Assembly (NCBI GenBank): GCA_934178345.1
Contig: CAKPQG010000032.1
Location: 1 to 16,498 of the forward strand
DNA from: an uncultured Dialister sp.
GTDB lineage: Bacteria; Bacillota; Negativicutes; Veillonellales; Dialisteraceae
DNA length: 16,498 nt
Reading direction: 5' to 3'
Shown: positions 7,260-14,902 of the stretch, piece by piece
Layout: the number at the start of each line of letters is the position of its first letter
Position numbering within the stretch: the first letter of the stretch is position 1
Program-made: the position numbers and the translations under genes
Notes under the pieces: model-generated
What the model saw: the letters and a program-made list of their open reading frames with translations, nothing else
Database searches by the model: none
Told to the model about the DNA's origin: nothing

Positions 7260-8417
7260 ATGAACAGTCTCATACTGGTGGCTGCCGGTCAGGGCAGCCG
7301 CATGGGGGCTCCGGTGAATAAACTTCTCTTGAAGCATCGGGGCCATTCGCTGATTTCTTATACGCTAAGGCATGTCTTTCAGAGCCACTTTCTGGAAGAG
7401 CTTATCATCGTCGCAAGGGTTGAGGAACAGCCGATTTTTGCTGACATATTGAAAGGGATCGAGCATCATATCCCTGTCCGCTTCGCGCCGGGCGGAGCGA
7501 CGCGCACCCAGTCGGTGAAGAATGGACTTTCCTGTCTTGCGAAGGATTCGGAAAAAGTCCTTGTGCATGATGGGGCGCGTCCTTTCGTCGATGGGAAGAC
7601 CATTGATGAGGCCTTTGCTGCCATCAGCGAGGCACATCCGGCCGTCGTGGTCGGTATCCCCTGTGTGGATACCATCAAGGAGGTCGATGGAGAATTGGTG
7701 CAGGGAACGCTGGATCGGAGCCGCCTTTTCCGCGCACAGACGCCGCAGGGGGCATTTTCGAAGCTGCTCAAAGCGTCGATGGAAGCTCTTTCCTCCGAAG
7801 AAGGGATCACGGATGACGCTTCGATCCTGGAAAAAGCGGGCGTGCCGGTCACGGTGCTGCCCGGGAAAGAACAGTTTTTCAAGGTAACGACACCGGGAGA
7901 TTGGAGCCGGTTTACAAAAATGATCGAAAAAGAGGGCTTGCCCTTCCGTATCGGACAGGGGTATGATATACATCGATACGATGAAAGCCGTCCGCTCATG
8001 CTTGGCGGTGTAGAGATCGCAAAGACAGGCGGCCTTTTGGGCCACTCGGATGCGGATGTGCTGCTGCATGCCATCATGGATGCGCTTTTGGGCGCAGCAG
8101 GTCTTCCCGATATCGGGCACTATTTCCCTGATACCGATCCTCGCTATGAGGGAGCGGACAGCAAAAAGCTCATGCTCGAAGTGAAGCGCGTCCTTTCCGA
8201 AGAAGGCTGGCAGGCTGGAAATATCGACAGCACGGTCATCGCGGAGAAGCCGAAGCTTGCGCCGCATATAGCGGAAATGAAAGCATCGATCGCGCATCTT
8301 CTCGGGATTTCCGAGAATCAGGTGGGTGTGAAAGCCACCACGAATGAAAAATTGGGTGCAGTGGGCCGCAGGGAAGGTATGGCGGCTCTGGCATCCGTTA
8401 TCATTTATAGAAAATAA
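7260..8417 (+). CDS. ispDF: IspDF, bifunctional MEP-pathway enzyme
   Basis: One 385-aa protein carries two non-consecutive steps of isoprenoid synthesis. The IspD part (about 1-222) makes CDP-methylerythritol from MEP and CTP; it begins LILVAAGQGSRMG and contains VLVHDGARPF. The IspF part (about 223-385) cyclises the CDP-ME phosphate to MEcPP. It shows GYDIHRY (D236 and H238), GHSDADVLLHAIMDALLGA (H262) and ATTNEKLGAVGRREG, so its zinc ligands are present. ATG 7260 is chosen because AGGAG (7244-7248) is upstream and the protein then starts where IspD enzymes do; ATG 7224 would add 12 residues from repeat DNA. gltX follows after 16 nt, probably on the same transcript. In Bacillus ispD and ispF are separate adjacent genes, so this is a fusion of neighbours. 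Confidence 0.96.
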   Translation: MNSLILVAAGQGSRMGAPVNKLLLKHRGHSLISYTLRHVFQSHFLEELIIVARVEEQPIFADILKGIEHHIPVRFAPGGATRTQSVKNGLSCLAKDSEKVLVHDGARPFVDGKTIDEAFAAISEAHPAVVVGIPCVDTIKEVDGELVQGTLDRSRLFRAQTPQGAFSKLLKASMEALSSEEGITDDASILEKAGVPVTVLPGKEQFFKVTTPGDWSRFTKMIEKEGLPFRIGQGYDIHRYDESRPLMLGGVEIAKTGGLLGHSDADVLLHAIMDALLGAAGLPDIGHYFPDTDPRYEGADSKKLMLEVKRVLSEEGWQAGNIDSTVIAEKPKLAPHIAEMKASIAHLLGISENQVGVKATTNEKLGAVGRREGMAALASVIIYRK

Positions 8418-8433
8418 GAAGGAGTTTTAACAG

Positions 8434-9894
8434 ATGGAAAAGAAATTAAAAGTTCGTTTTGCCCCGAGCCCGACAGGCCCATTTCATATCGGTGGTGCGC
8501 GCTCCGCGCTCTTCAACTGGCTGGTTGCTCGTCACGCTGACGGCACCTTCCTCGTCCGCATCGAAGATACGGATCTGAAGCGTTCCACCAAGGAATCCGA
8601 AGAGAATATCAAAGATTCTCTGAAATGGCTCGGCATGAACTGGGATGAAGGCATCGACGTAGGCGGCCCGCATGGCCCGTACCGCCAGACCGAACGCCTC
8701 GATCTCTACAAGAAGGAAGTACAGAGACTTCTCGATGAAGGCAAAGCGTACTACTGCTACTGCAGCGCAGAAGAGCTGGAAAAAAGCCGCAAGGCGCAGC
8801 TCGATGCCGGCAAGACTCCGATCTATGATGAACACTGCCGCCACCTCACCGAAGAAGAAAAAGCCAAGTACGAAGCGGAAGGCAGAAAGCCGGTCGTCCG
8901 TCTCAAGGTCAGAAAAGACGGTGTCTTCGCTTTTGATGACATGGTCCGCGGCCATGTCGAATTCCAGGCAGCCGGTGTCGGTGATTTCATCATCATGAAA
9001 TCCGACGGTATCCCGGTCTATAATTTCGCTGTCGTGATCGATGATGCCTTCATGGAAGTCACCCATGTCATCCGTGCCGAAGAGCATCTTTCGAATACCC
9101 CGCGTCAGCTTGCCATCTATGAAGCACTTGGCTATAAACCTCCGAAATTTGGACATATCTCCCTGATCCTCGGCGAAGATCATAAGAAGATGAGCAAGCG
9201 CCATGGGGCGACCTCTGTCACCGAATACAGAAATATGGGCTACCTGCCGGAAGCGGTCGTGAACTATCTGGCGCTCCTTGGCTGGACTCCGAAGGGCGAA
9301 CAGGAAATCTTTACGGAAGAAGAGCTCATCAAGCAGTTCTCCATGAAGCGTGTCTCCTCGAATGATGCTGTCTTCGATATCAATAAGCTGAACTGGATCA
9401 ACTTCCAGTACATGAAGAAGCTGGACGCAGACCAGCTCTATAATCTGATCGTCCCATTCCTTGTGAAAGCCGGCTATGTGGATGCTGCAGTCAGTGAAGA
9501 AAAGAAAGACTGGCTGAAGAAGGTCATCTGGTTCATGAAAGACCACATCTACTTCGCAGGTCAGGCAGCCGATGAGCTGAGATTCTTCTTCGAAGATATG
9601 CCAGAGTTGACCGATGAAGATGTCCTTGCCATCATGAAGGCAGAAACCAGCGGCAAGCTCCTTAAAGCCTTCATCGAAGATCTGAAAGCACTTGAGACCT
9701 TCGATCAGGCAGAGATCAAGAAATGCTTCAATGCATGCATGAAAGCACAGGGCATCAAGGGCAAGGCTGCTTACGAACCGACCCGTATCGCTTTGACCGG
9801 TGCGACCCAGGGCCCGGGCATGTTTGAAATGATGGAACTTTTCGGAAGAGAAAAGACCATGGATAGACTCGAAGCAGCACTCGCGTACTGTTAA
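8434..9894 (+). CDS. gltX: glutamyl-tRNA synthetase
   Basis: GltX charges tRNA-Glu with glutamate (and, in many Firmicutes, tRNA-Gln for later amidation). The 486-aa class I enzyme shows RFAPSPTGPFHIGGARSA with the HIGH-type motif at 18-21 and the KMSKR loop at 252-256. A CxC...CxH zinc site is formed by C108, C110, C135 and H137. The C-terminal anticodon-binding helical domain ends with a TGATQGPGMFEMMELFG segment. AAGGAG at 8419-8424 marks the start. It shares a transcript with ispDF and is followed within 6 nt by a strong terminator. In Bacillus cysE and cysS come next; here synteny breaks at this point and rsmD follows. Whether it is discriminating or also charges tRNA-Gln cannot be told from the sequence alone. 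Confidence 0.98.
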   Translation: MEKKLKVRFAPSPTGPFHIGGARSALFNWLVARHADGTFLVRIEDTDLKRSTKESEENIKDSLKWLGMNWDEGIDVGGPHGPYRQTERLDLYKKEVQRLLDEGKAYYCYCSAEELEKSRKAQLDAGKTPIYDEHCRHLTEEEKAKYEAEGRKPVVRLKVRKDGVFAFDDMVRGHVEFQAAGVGDFIIMKSDGIPVYNFAVVIDDAFMEVTHVIRAEEHLSNTPRQLAIYEALGYKPPKFGHISLILGEDHKKMSKRHGATSVTEYRNMGYLPEAVVNYLALLGWTPKGEQEIFTEEELIKQFSMKRVSSNDAVFDINKLNWINFQYMKKLDADQLYNLIVPFLVKAGYVDAAVSEEKKDWLKKVIWFMKDHIYFAGQAADELRFFFEDMPELTDEDVLAIMKAETSGKLLKAFIEDLKALETFDQAEIKKCFNACMKAQGIKGKAAYEPTRIALTGATQGPGMFEMMELFGREKTMDRLEAALAYC

Positions 9895-9900
9895 GAGAGG

Positions 9901-9940
9901 AAAGAGCCACAGAAATGCGCCGCATTTCTGTGGCTCTTTT
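9901..9940 (+). terminator. strong terminator after gltX
   Basis: A perfect 19-bp inverted repeat pairs 9901-9919 (AAAGAGCCACAGAAATGCG) with 9921-9939, followed by a T-rich end. A-rich bases on the left arm could also let it work on the other strand. Confidence 0.93.
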
Positions 9941-9950
9941 GGTTTGAGGT

Positions 9951-10199
9951 TAGCCTGTGGGGCGTGCTGCCCTCTTGATGGGGGATGAAAGTCTCTCTTG
10001 AATTAGGAATGAGGAATTAGGAATTAGGAATGAAGGTGGCGGCTTCGCCGCGAGTATATATGAGGCGATGCCCGTAGTCCGGAGGATAGAAGTCAGATGT
10101 CTGGCGTCTGATGTTTGATGTCTCCCGGTCTTCTAGTCTCCCGGTCTCCCAGTCTCTTAGTCACCCAATCACTCGAAGCCCCTAATCCCTAGCTGCCGA
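9951..10199 (+). repeat. modular intergenic repeat, copy A (full, direct)
   Basis: This is the most complete copy. It contains GTTAGCCTGTGGGGCGTGCT, GGGGATGAAAG, and five 7-bp units (GAATTAG, GAATGAG, GAATTAG, GAATTAG, GAATGAA; 10000-10034). Hairpin GCGGC-TTC-GCCGC (10039-10051), AGTATATATGAGGCGATGCC and GGAGGATAGAAGTCAGATGT follow. A degenerate array of AGTCTCCCGGTCTC-type units and TAGTCACCCAATCACTC come next, ending CCCCTAATCCCTAGCTGCC. It is an inverted partner of the copy at 6979-7223. The gap 9895-10295 holds only the terminator, this repeat and the rsmD promoter. Confidence 0.88.
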
Positions 10200-10232
10200 T
10201 CACAAATTTCTAATTCCAATTTCCTTCATTTA

Positions 10233-10241
10233 TGCTATAAT
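10233..10241 (+). promoter_or_regulatory. extended -10 promoter for rsmD-coaD
   Basis: TGCTATAAT again gives a perfect extended -10. TTCCAA (10214-10219) is a poor -35, 16 bp upstream. Transcription would start near 10248. Confidence 0.65.
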
Positions 10242-10256
10242 GACTATGAGTGTAAT

Positions 10257-10273
10257 CAGCAGGTTTCCTGCTG
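10257..10273 (+). other. leader hairpin before rsmD
   Basis: CAGCAGG-TTT-CCTGCTG is a 7-bp perfect stem at the predicted 5' end of the rsmD-coaD mRNA. No T tract follows, so it is not a terminator; it may stabilise the mRNA 5' end. It ends about 11 nt before the GAGGA ribosome binding site. Confidence 0.5.
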
Positions 10274-10295
10274 AAATCACGATGAGGAAACAGAT

Positions 10296-10868
10296 ATGAA
10301 AATTATTGGTGGAAAAGCCAAAGGCACGAACCTTTTGGCACCCGTAGGAAGAAATACGACGAGACCGACGCTGGGACGGGTACGGGAAAGCATTTTCAAT
10401 GTACTTGCCAATGTAGGGCTCGTTGAGACGGATGTCCTTGATATTTTCGCCGGGACAGGCGCGATGGGGCTTGAGGCGCTCAGCCGGTATGCATCGTCTG
10501 CGGTCTTTATCGACAAGACAACGGGCCGCATCATCCGCGAAAATGCGAAGAAGTGCCATGCAGAAGATCAGGTACAGATCATATCGAGAGATGTAGGGGC
10601 TGCGCTGAAGTCTCTTCAGGGCAGGACCTTTGATTATATTTTCATGGACCCTCCGTATCGGAAGGGCTATATCAATGAAGTACTGGCGATGGTTTTCGAC
10701 TGCGGCCTTCCTGCTGATCATGCGATCATTATTGCAGAACATTCTATATCAGAACCCCCGGATGTATCACTCTTTGCTGACCGGTGTGAAGTCTGGAAAG
10801 AGAAAAAAGTGGGGGCCATTGTTGTTACCTATCTGCTATGCAGATCTACAGAGGGAGAAGTGCAATGA
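10296..10868 (+). CDS. rsmD: RsmD, 16S rRNA (guanine-966-N2)-methyltransferase
   Basis: RsmD methylates G966 (E. coli numbering) of 16S rRNA using S-adenosylmethionine. The 190-aa protein starts MKIIGGKAKGTNLLAPVGRN, typical of the family. It has the SAM-binding loop DIFAGTGAMGLEALSR (AGTGAMG from 52) and the N6/N2-type catalytic motif DPPY at 118-121. GAGGA lies upstream of ATG 10296. Its stop codon overlaps the coaD start by 4 nt (ATGA), so the two genes are translationally coupled, a pairing found in many bacteria. Confidence 0.96.
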   Translation: MKIIGGKAKGTNLLAPVGRNTTRPTLGRVRESIFNVLANVGLVETDVLDIFAGTGAMGLEALSRYASSAVFIDKTTGRIIRENAKKCHAEDQVQIISRDVGAALKSLQGRTFDYIFMDPPYRKGYINEVLAMVFDCGLPADHAIIIAEHSISEPPDVSLFADRCEVWKEKKVGAIVVTYLLCRSTEGEVQ

Positions 10869-11347
10869 AAATAGCGATTTGCCCAGGAAGTTTCGACCCG
10901 GTGACCTATGGTCATCTGGATATCATCAGAAGAAGCGCTTGTCTGGTCGATAAACTGATTGTGGCAGCTTTTTTAAACCCGACCAAGCATTATATGTTTA
11001 CTACAGAAGAACGGTTGGATATGCTTCGTGAGACGACCAAAGACATTCCCAATGTCGAAGTGGATGCTTTTGATGGTCTTTTGAATGAATACGCAGCGAA
11101 GAAGAATTGCCATCTTCTGATTCGCGGACTTCGTGCGTTCAGTGATTTTGAATACGAATTTCAGCGGGCGCTCATGATCAAACAGATCGATCCCACGCTG
11201 GAGACCGCATTCTTCATGACGGACGGACGCTATTCTTATCTGTCGTCTACCGGCGTTCGTGAGCTGGCCCATTTTGATGGTGATATTACCCGGATGGTCC
11301 CGCCCTATGTACAGGAAATGATCAAGAAAAAGGTAGAGAATCGCTGA
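10865..11347 (+). CDS. coaD: CoaD, phosphopantetheine adenylyltransferase
   Basis: CoaD joins 4'-phosphopantetheine to AMP from ATP, the penultimate step of coenzyme A synthesis. The 160-aa protein begins MKIAICPGSFDPVTYGHLDI, containing the nucleotidyltransferase TxGH motif (T14 to H17), has LLIRGLRAFSDFEYE in the middle, and SSTGVRE (from 127) as the second nucleotide-binding motif. Length is normal. ATG 10865 is chosen over an in-frame ATG 27 nt earlier because the family start fits exactly, GAGGGAGA precedes it and it forms an ATGA overlap with rsmD. Confidence 0.97.
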   Translation: MKIAICPGSFDPVTYGHLDIIRRSACLVDKLIVAAFLNPTKHYMFTTEERLDMLRETTKDIPNVEVDAFDGLLNEYAAKKNCHLLIRGLRAFSDFEYEFQRALMIKQIDPTLETAFFMTDGRYSYLSSTGVRELAHFDGDITRMVPPYVQEMIKKKVENR

Positions 11348-11364
11348 TCGCCATCGGCTTTTTT
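11343..11364 (+). terminator. small terminator overlapping the coaD stop codon
   Basis: GCTGAT (11343-11348, containing the TGA stop) pairs with ATCGGC (11353-11358) around a CGCC loop and is followed by six T residues. The 6-bp stem with a G-U pair is weak, so partial read-through into the next gene is likely. Confidence 0.5.
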
Positions 11365-11398
11365 CTCAAACTTCGAAAAAGAAATGAGGCTTGCAATT

Positions 11399-11881
11399 AT
11401 GGACACAAGAAAACTCTTAGAAGAATTAGAAAATGTCATCAATAACGCGAGTGAAGTACCGCTCACCAATAAGAAATTGGTGGATAAGGATGAGATCGAA
11501 CGACTGATCGATGCCATCAATCAGTCGCTCCCAAATGAACTCGAGAGCGCACGCCGCATCGTCGCGGACAAAGAGCGTATCATGCTCGACGCAGAAAAGA
11601 AAGCAGAGGACACGGTGGCGCAGGCGAAGGATTATATCGCCCGCATTACGGAAGAAAGCGAACTTGTCAAGCAGGCGCAGGAGCGTGCCAATGAAGTGAT
11701 CTCTTCGGCCAATAAATCCGCTGATGAACTCCGCACCAGCTCTGTCACCTATGCGACAGATGTCCTGAAGTATGTGGAAACAAATATGGAAAATGTCTTA
11801 GACAGCCTGAAAAAGAATCGTCAGAGTCTGATCGATTCCAATTCCGCCGCTACCCGTCAGCAGGAAAAAGAGAATAAATAA
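11399..11881 (+). CDS. small coiled-coil protein, DivIVA/ATPase-b-like
   Basis: A 160-aa, highly charged helical protein starting MDTRKLLEELENVINNASEV. It has a long predicted coiled coil from about 45 to 115, rich in A, E, K and R (ERIMLDAEKKAEDTVAQAKD). No membrane segment, signal peptide or catalytic motif is visible. Similar proteins downstream of coaD in other Firmicutes are often auto-annotated as 'ATPase' because the helix resembles ATP synthase b or V-ATPase H subunits; a DivIVA/SepIVA-type scaffolding role is an alternative. I cannot assign a function. ATG 11399 is preferred to the in-frame ATG 11384 because GAGG (11386-11389) is well placed before it and relatives begin at this point. 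It may be co-transcribed with rsmD-coaD by read-through of the weak terminator. Confidence 0.75.
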   Translation: MDTRKLLEELENVINNASEVPLTNKKLVDKDEIERLIDAINQSLPNELESARRIVADKERIMLDAEKKAEDTVAQAKDYIARITEESELVKQAQERANEVISSANKSADELRTSSVTYATDVLKYVETNMENVLDSLKKNRQSLIDSNSAATRQQEKENK

Positions 11882-12107
11882 TGAGGGGCGGAGTTTGGGG
11901 ATCAGCACCCGCTGCACCCAATGAGTCCGTTGCATTCTGCGGCATATTTTCATGCGAAGACGAAACGCATGTTACGTTTTGCTAGTGTCATCAGATTGAT
12001 GGATGATGCTTCAGGGCGCACCTTCATTCCTTATTTCTCATTCCTCTTTTGGGGAAGGGGATAAGTGATATTCCGGTTTTGAATGAAGCATACAGGAGGC
12101 CATTCCC
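11882..12107 (+). other. gap before comEA with a short repeat fragment
   Basis: There is no gene here. A short fragment ACCTTCATTCC, TTATTTC, TCATTCC (12020-12046) belongs to the heptamer-array repeat. An inverted repeat CATGCG...CGCATG (11951-11956 with 11966-11971) is the only other structure seen. A strong CAGGAGG at 12093-12099 serves comEA. Confidence 0.5.
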
Positions 12108-12662
12108 ATGGGACGAGAAGAGGAAAGCCGACGGATCCTTGTGATCTGTTTTGCGGCGGCTCTTCTGGCTCTGGGAGCGGCCTTTTTTCTGTGGCATACC
12201 GCAGGGGAGACGAAAGAGGAGCCGCTTCCTGTGGTCGAGCTTTCCGGCAAGGAGTCTTCCCGGACTCTCCTCGTCTATGTGACGGGTGCCGTGAGGCAGC
12301 CGGGTGTCTATGAGCTTCCTGAGGGAAGCCGCTTCTTCGATGCGGTGAAGGCTGCGGGTGATGTGCTGCCGTATGCGGTTATGGAAGATATCAATATGGC
12401 CGAGCCGCTTTCTGACGGGATGAAGATCCATATCCCGCTTGATCCGGAGCAGGCGGATGCGCGGGGGAGCGGGCTCATCTCTATCAATGCCGCCAGCGCG
12501 AAAGAGCTCGAAGCACTCCCGGGCGTCGGTCAGGTGACGGCGGAGAAGATCATCCGCTACCGTGAGGAGCATGGCCGCTTTTCCTCGAAGGAGGAGCTCA
12601 AAAAGGTGCCATCTATCGGTGAGAGCCGTTACAAGAAGATGGCGGATAAGATCACCCTATGA
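12108..12662 (+). CDS. comEA: ComEA, DNA-receptor protein for transformation
   Basis: ComEA binds double-stranded DNA outside the membrane and passes it to the ComEC channel. The 184-aa protein has an N-terminal anchor segment (about 9-29, RILVICFAAALLALGAAFFL), an SLBB domain beginning LLVYVTGAVRQPGVYELPEG (about 58-110), and a C-terminal helix-hairpin-helix pair (about 121-184). Within that pair INAASAKELEALPGVGQVTA and PSIGESRYKKM carry the DNA-binding GxG hairpins. Length and order match the family. The stop overlaps the comEC start by 4 nt (ATGA), so the two are coupled. Upstream is the gap at 11882-12107, in which I could not define a promoter. Confidence 0.95.
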   Translation: MGREEESRRILVICFAAALLALGAAFFLWHTAGETKEEPLPVVELSGKESSRTLLVYVTGAVRQPGVYELPEGSRFFDAVKAAGDVLPYAVMEDINMAEPLSDGMKIHIPLDPEQADARGSGLISINAASAKELEALPGVGQVTAEKIIRYREEHGRFSSKEELKKVPSIGESRYKKMADKITL

Positions 12663-14902
12663 TGATCCGGCTGGGGCTTTTCTGGAGTACGCTTCTGCTG
12701 GCAGCGGGAGTTTTTCTTTTCGAGGAGCTTCCGCCTTTTCTGCTGCCTTATGGGTATGCCTTGCTGTTTCTTTTCGGTGTGCTTTTCCTTCTCTATGGTC
12801 ATTTCCGCGGCCGCTTTTCCCTTGTCCTTTTGGGAGCGGCGCTTGCTCTTCTGACGATCGGTGCTTTCCGCATGGCACTCTCTGATGCCCTGTGGCAGGA
12901 GCAGTCACACTGGGCGAGCCGAAGCGCAGGCACCTATGAAGGCATCGTCATGGAGGAGCCGCTGGTACAAAAAGGAGAGGAGGGCTATGCGAGATATGCG
13001 CTTGCGCTCGTTTCCATCCGATACGCCGATGGGACGCTCCAGCCGCTCTCGGGGTCGTGCTACCTCTATGACCAGAAGGAGACCTGGCATTTCCATCCCG
13101 GTGACCGCCTTTACGCCGAAGGAGAAATGAGCCCGATCCGCCTGTATCAGAATCCGGGAAAGATCGATCTCACGGGACGCTATCGGAGCCGCCATCTCCT
13201 TGGAAGGCTGTATCTCACAGAAGGCATGCATCCCGCCTTTGCCGGTGAGAGCGGCGCCTATCGCATAGAGAGATTCTCTTCGGAGATGAAGCAGTCGCTG
13301 AAAGAGACATTTGCGCCTTACATGGATCCGGTGCGCCTTTCGATCCTGATGACGCTCCTCTTCGGAGGGAATTATAATGATATCCCGGAAGAGGTCATGA
13401 CGTCATTCTCTGCGACGGGCATCATCCATATTCTCTCCGTATCGGGCTCGCATGTGGCGCTGCTCTTTGGCTTCCTGTACCTTTTGGGACGCTGGCTCTC
13501 GCTGCCGCGACGTCTTGTGATCCTGCCGGCCATCCTGCTTGTGCTGTTTTACGCGGTGCTCTCAGGGCTTGTGCCGCCCGTCATCCGTGCGGCGGTCATG
13601 GGGATCCTCTCTGTCGTTGGGATCTTCCTTGACAGGGAGAAGGAGACGCTGAATCTTCTGGGGGCGGCGGTCTTTGGCATGCTGCTCTGGGATCCTTACT
13701 ATGTGTACGATGTGAGCTTCCAGCTCTCAGTCGGCGCATCCGCGGGGATCCTCCTCTTTTACCGTCCGATCCTCCGCTGGATGAGCCCTTTCCAAAAGCT
13801 GCCGAAATGGGTGAAGGAAGGGATCGCGCTGTCTTCATCGGCACAGCTTCTCACGATACCGATCATGCTCTATGATTTCCATCGCTTTCCGGTGTATTTC
13901 ATCTTTGCGAATCTTTTCGTCACGCCGTTTCTGGAATGGGTCATTATCGCAGGTCTTGTCGCAGCGCTCGTCTCCCTTCTTTGCCGTCCGCTGATGGCAG
14001 GGCTTCTCTATGCGGCAGACTATGCGGTCTTTTTAGCCCTGCGTCTGAATCTGCTCCTCTCCTCGGCCAGGGGAGCGCAGCTTGTGACAGGTGGTCTTTC
14101 TTCTTTAGAAATAGCCTTTTACTATGCGCTTCTTGCGGCGGTGTATTTCAGAAAGCGGCTTTCCGGTCGCTCTCGCATGGCTGCCGGAGGCATGCTGTCG
14201 CTTCTTTTTCTTGCCATCGCGGTGGCGCAGCTCCTGCCGCCTTCGCCCCGTGTCATCTGCCCGGATCTTGGCGCTGATCGCGGAATCCTCCTTGTCAATG
14301 ACGGGCGAAACATCTTATACTATAAGGCAAGCCGCATCTCCTCACACACCGCCGTCTGGGAGTGGAATTCCATCCTCGCCTACGAAGGGGTGCAGGAGGC
14401 AGATGTGCTCATTCTGGATCTGGAAGATGTGGAAAAGCCGCTCCCCTTCGATATGGGGATCCCCGTGAAAGAAATCTGGGTCACGGGCGGCGATCCGGAA
14501 AAACTGACGCCGCTTCTGATGAAAGACACGGGGGCACGCGTGCGCCGGCCGGGACGCGCAGGACTTGCGCTGGATGATATGCGTTTCGCTACGAACGGCA
14601 GCAGCTGGCGCATCGCGATGGGGGAGAAGGATATTTTCCTTTCTGGACGAAAATCCATGCCAAAAGCATCTCCCCATACCCTGTGGATCGCCGGAAGCCA
14701 TGGTTTCCTAGAATATACGGAAAAAGACGTAGAAGCCATCGCGCCCGAGCTGGTCATCTACGGCGGTACCCGCCTCGTTCACGCCTATGAAGATATGGAG
14801 CTCTTCGATTTCAAAGACATCCCGTCTGTGAACCTGTATCAGAAGGGGATGCAGGAGATCGTGTACAAGAATGGGTGGAAGTTGGTGACTAGTGACTGGT
14901 GA
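12659..14902 (+). CDS. comEC: ComEC, DNA-uptake channel with a degenerate C-terminal domain
   Basis: ComEC forms the inner-membrane pore for single-stranded DNA in transformation. The 747-aa protein has N-terminal membrane helices, an OB-fold-like external domain (about 93-190, ending near NPGKIDLTGRYRSRHLLGRL), and a competence domain with many helices (about 215-510) containing LSVSGSHVALLFGF (H265) and PVIRAAVMGIL. The C-terminal part (about 532-742) aligns in layout with the metallo-beta-lactamase-like domain: PDLGADRGILL stands where DVGQGDS is usual, and GSHGF (679-683) where HHGS is usual. No HxHxDH metal motif is present, so nuclease activity is probably lost. The last five residues VTSDW and the stop codon come from a GTGACTAGTGACTGGTGACC repeat. 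ATG 12659 or ATG 12662 may start translation. Confidence 0.94.
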   Translation: MMIRLGLFWSTLLLAAGVFLFEELPPFLLPYGYALLFLFGVLFLLYGHFRGRFSLVLLGAALALLTIGAFRMALSDALWQEQSHWASRSAGTYEGIVMEEPLVQKGEEGYARYALALVSIRYADGTLQPLSGSCYLYDQKETWHFHPGDRLYAEGEMSPIRLYQNPGKIDLTGRYRSRHLLGRLYLTEGMHPAFAGESGAYRIERFSSEMKQSLKETFAPYMDPVRLSILMTLLFGGNYNDIPEEVMTSFSATGIIHILSVSGSHVALLFGFLYLLGRWLSLPRRLVILPAILLVLFYAVLSGLVPPVIRAAVMGILSVVGIFLDREKETLNLLGAAVFGMLLWDPYYVYDVSFQLSVGASAGILLFYRPILRWMSPFQKLPKWVKEGIALSSSAQLLTIPIMLYDFHRFPVYFIFANLFVTPFLEWVIIAGLVAALVSLLCRPLMAGLLYAADYAVFLALRLNLLLSSARGAQLVTGGLSSLEIAFYYALLAAVYFRKRLSGRSRMAAGGMLSLLFLAIAVAQLLPPSPRVICPDLGADRGILLVNDGRNILYYKASRISSHTAVWEWNSILAYEGVQEADVLILDLEDVEKPLPFDMGIPVKEIWVTGGDPEKLTPLLMKDTGARVRRPGRAGLALDDMRFATNGSSWRIAMGEKDIFLSGRKSMPKASPHTLWIAGSHGFLEYTEKDVEAIAPELVIYGGTRLVHAYEDMELFDFKDIPSVNLYQKGMQEIVYKNGWKLVTSDW

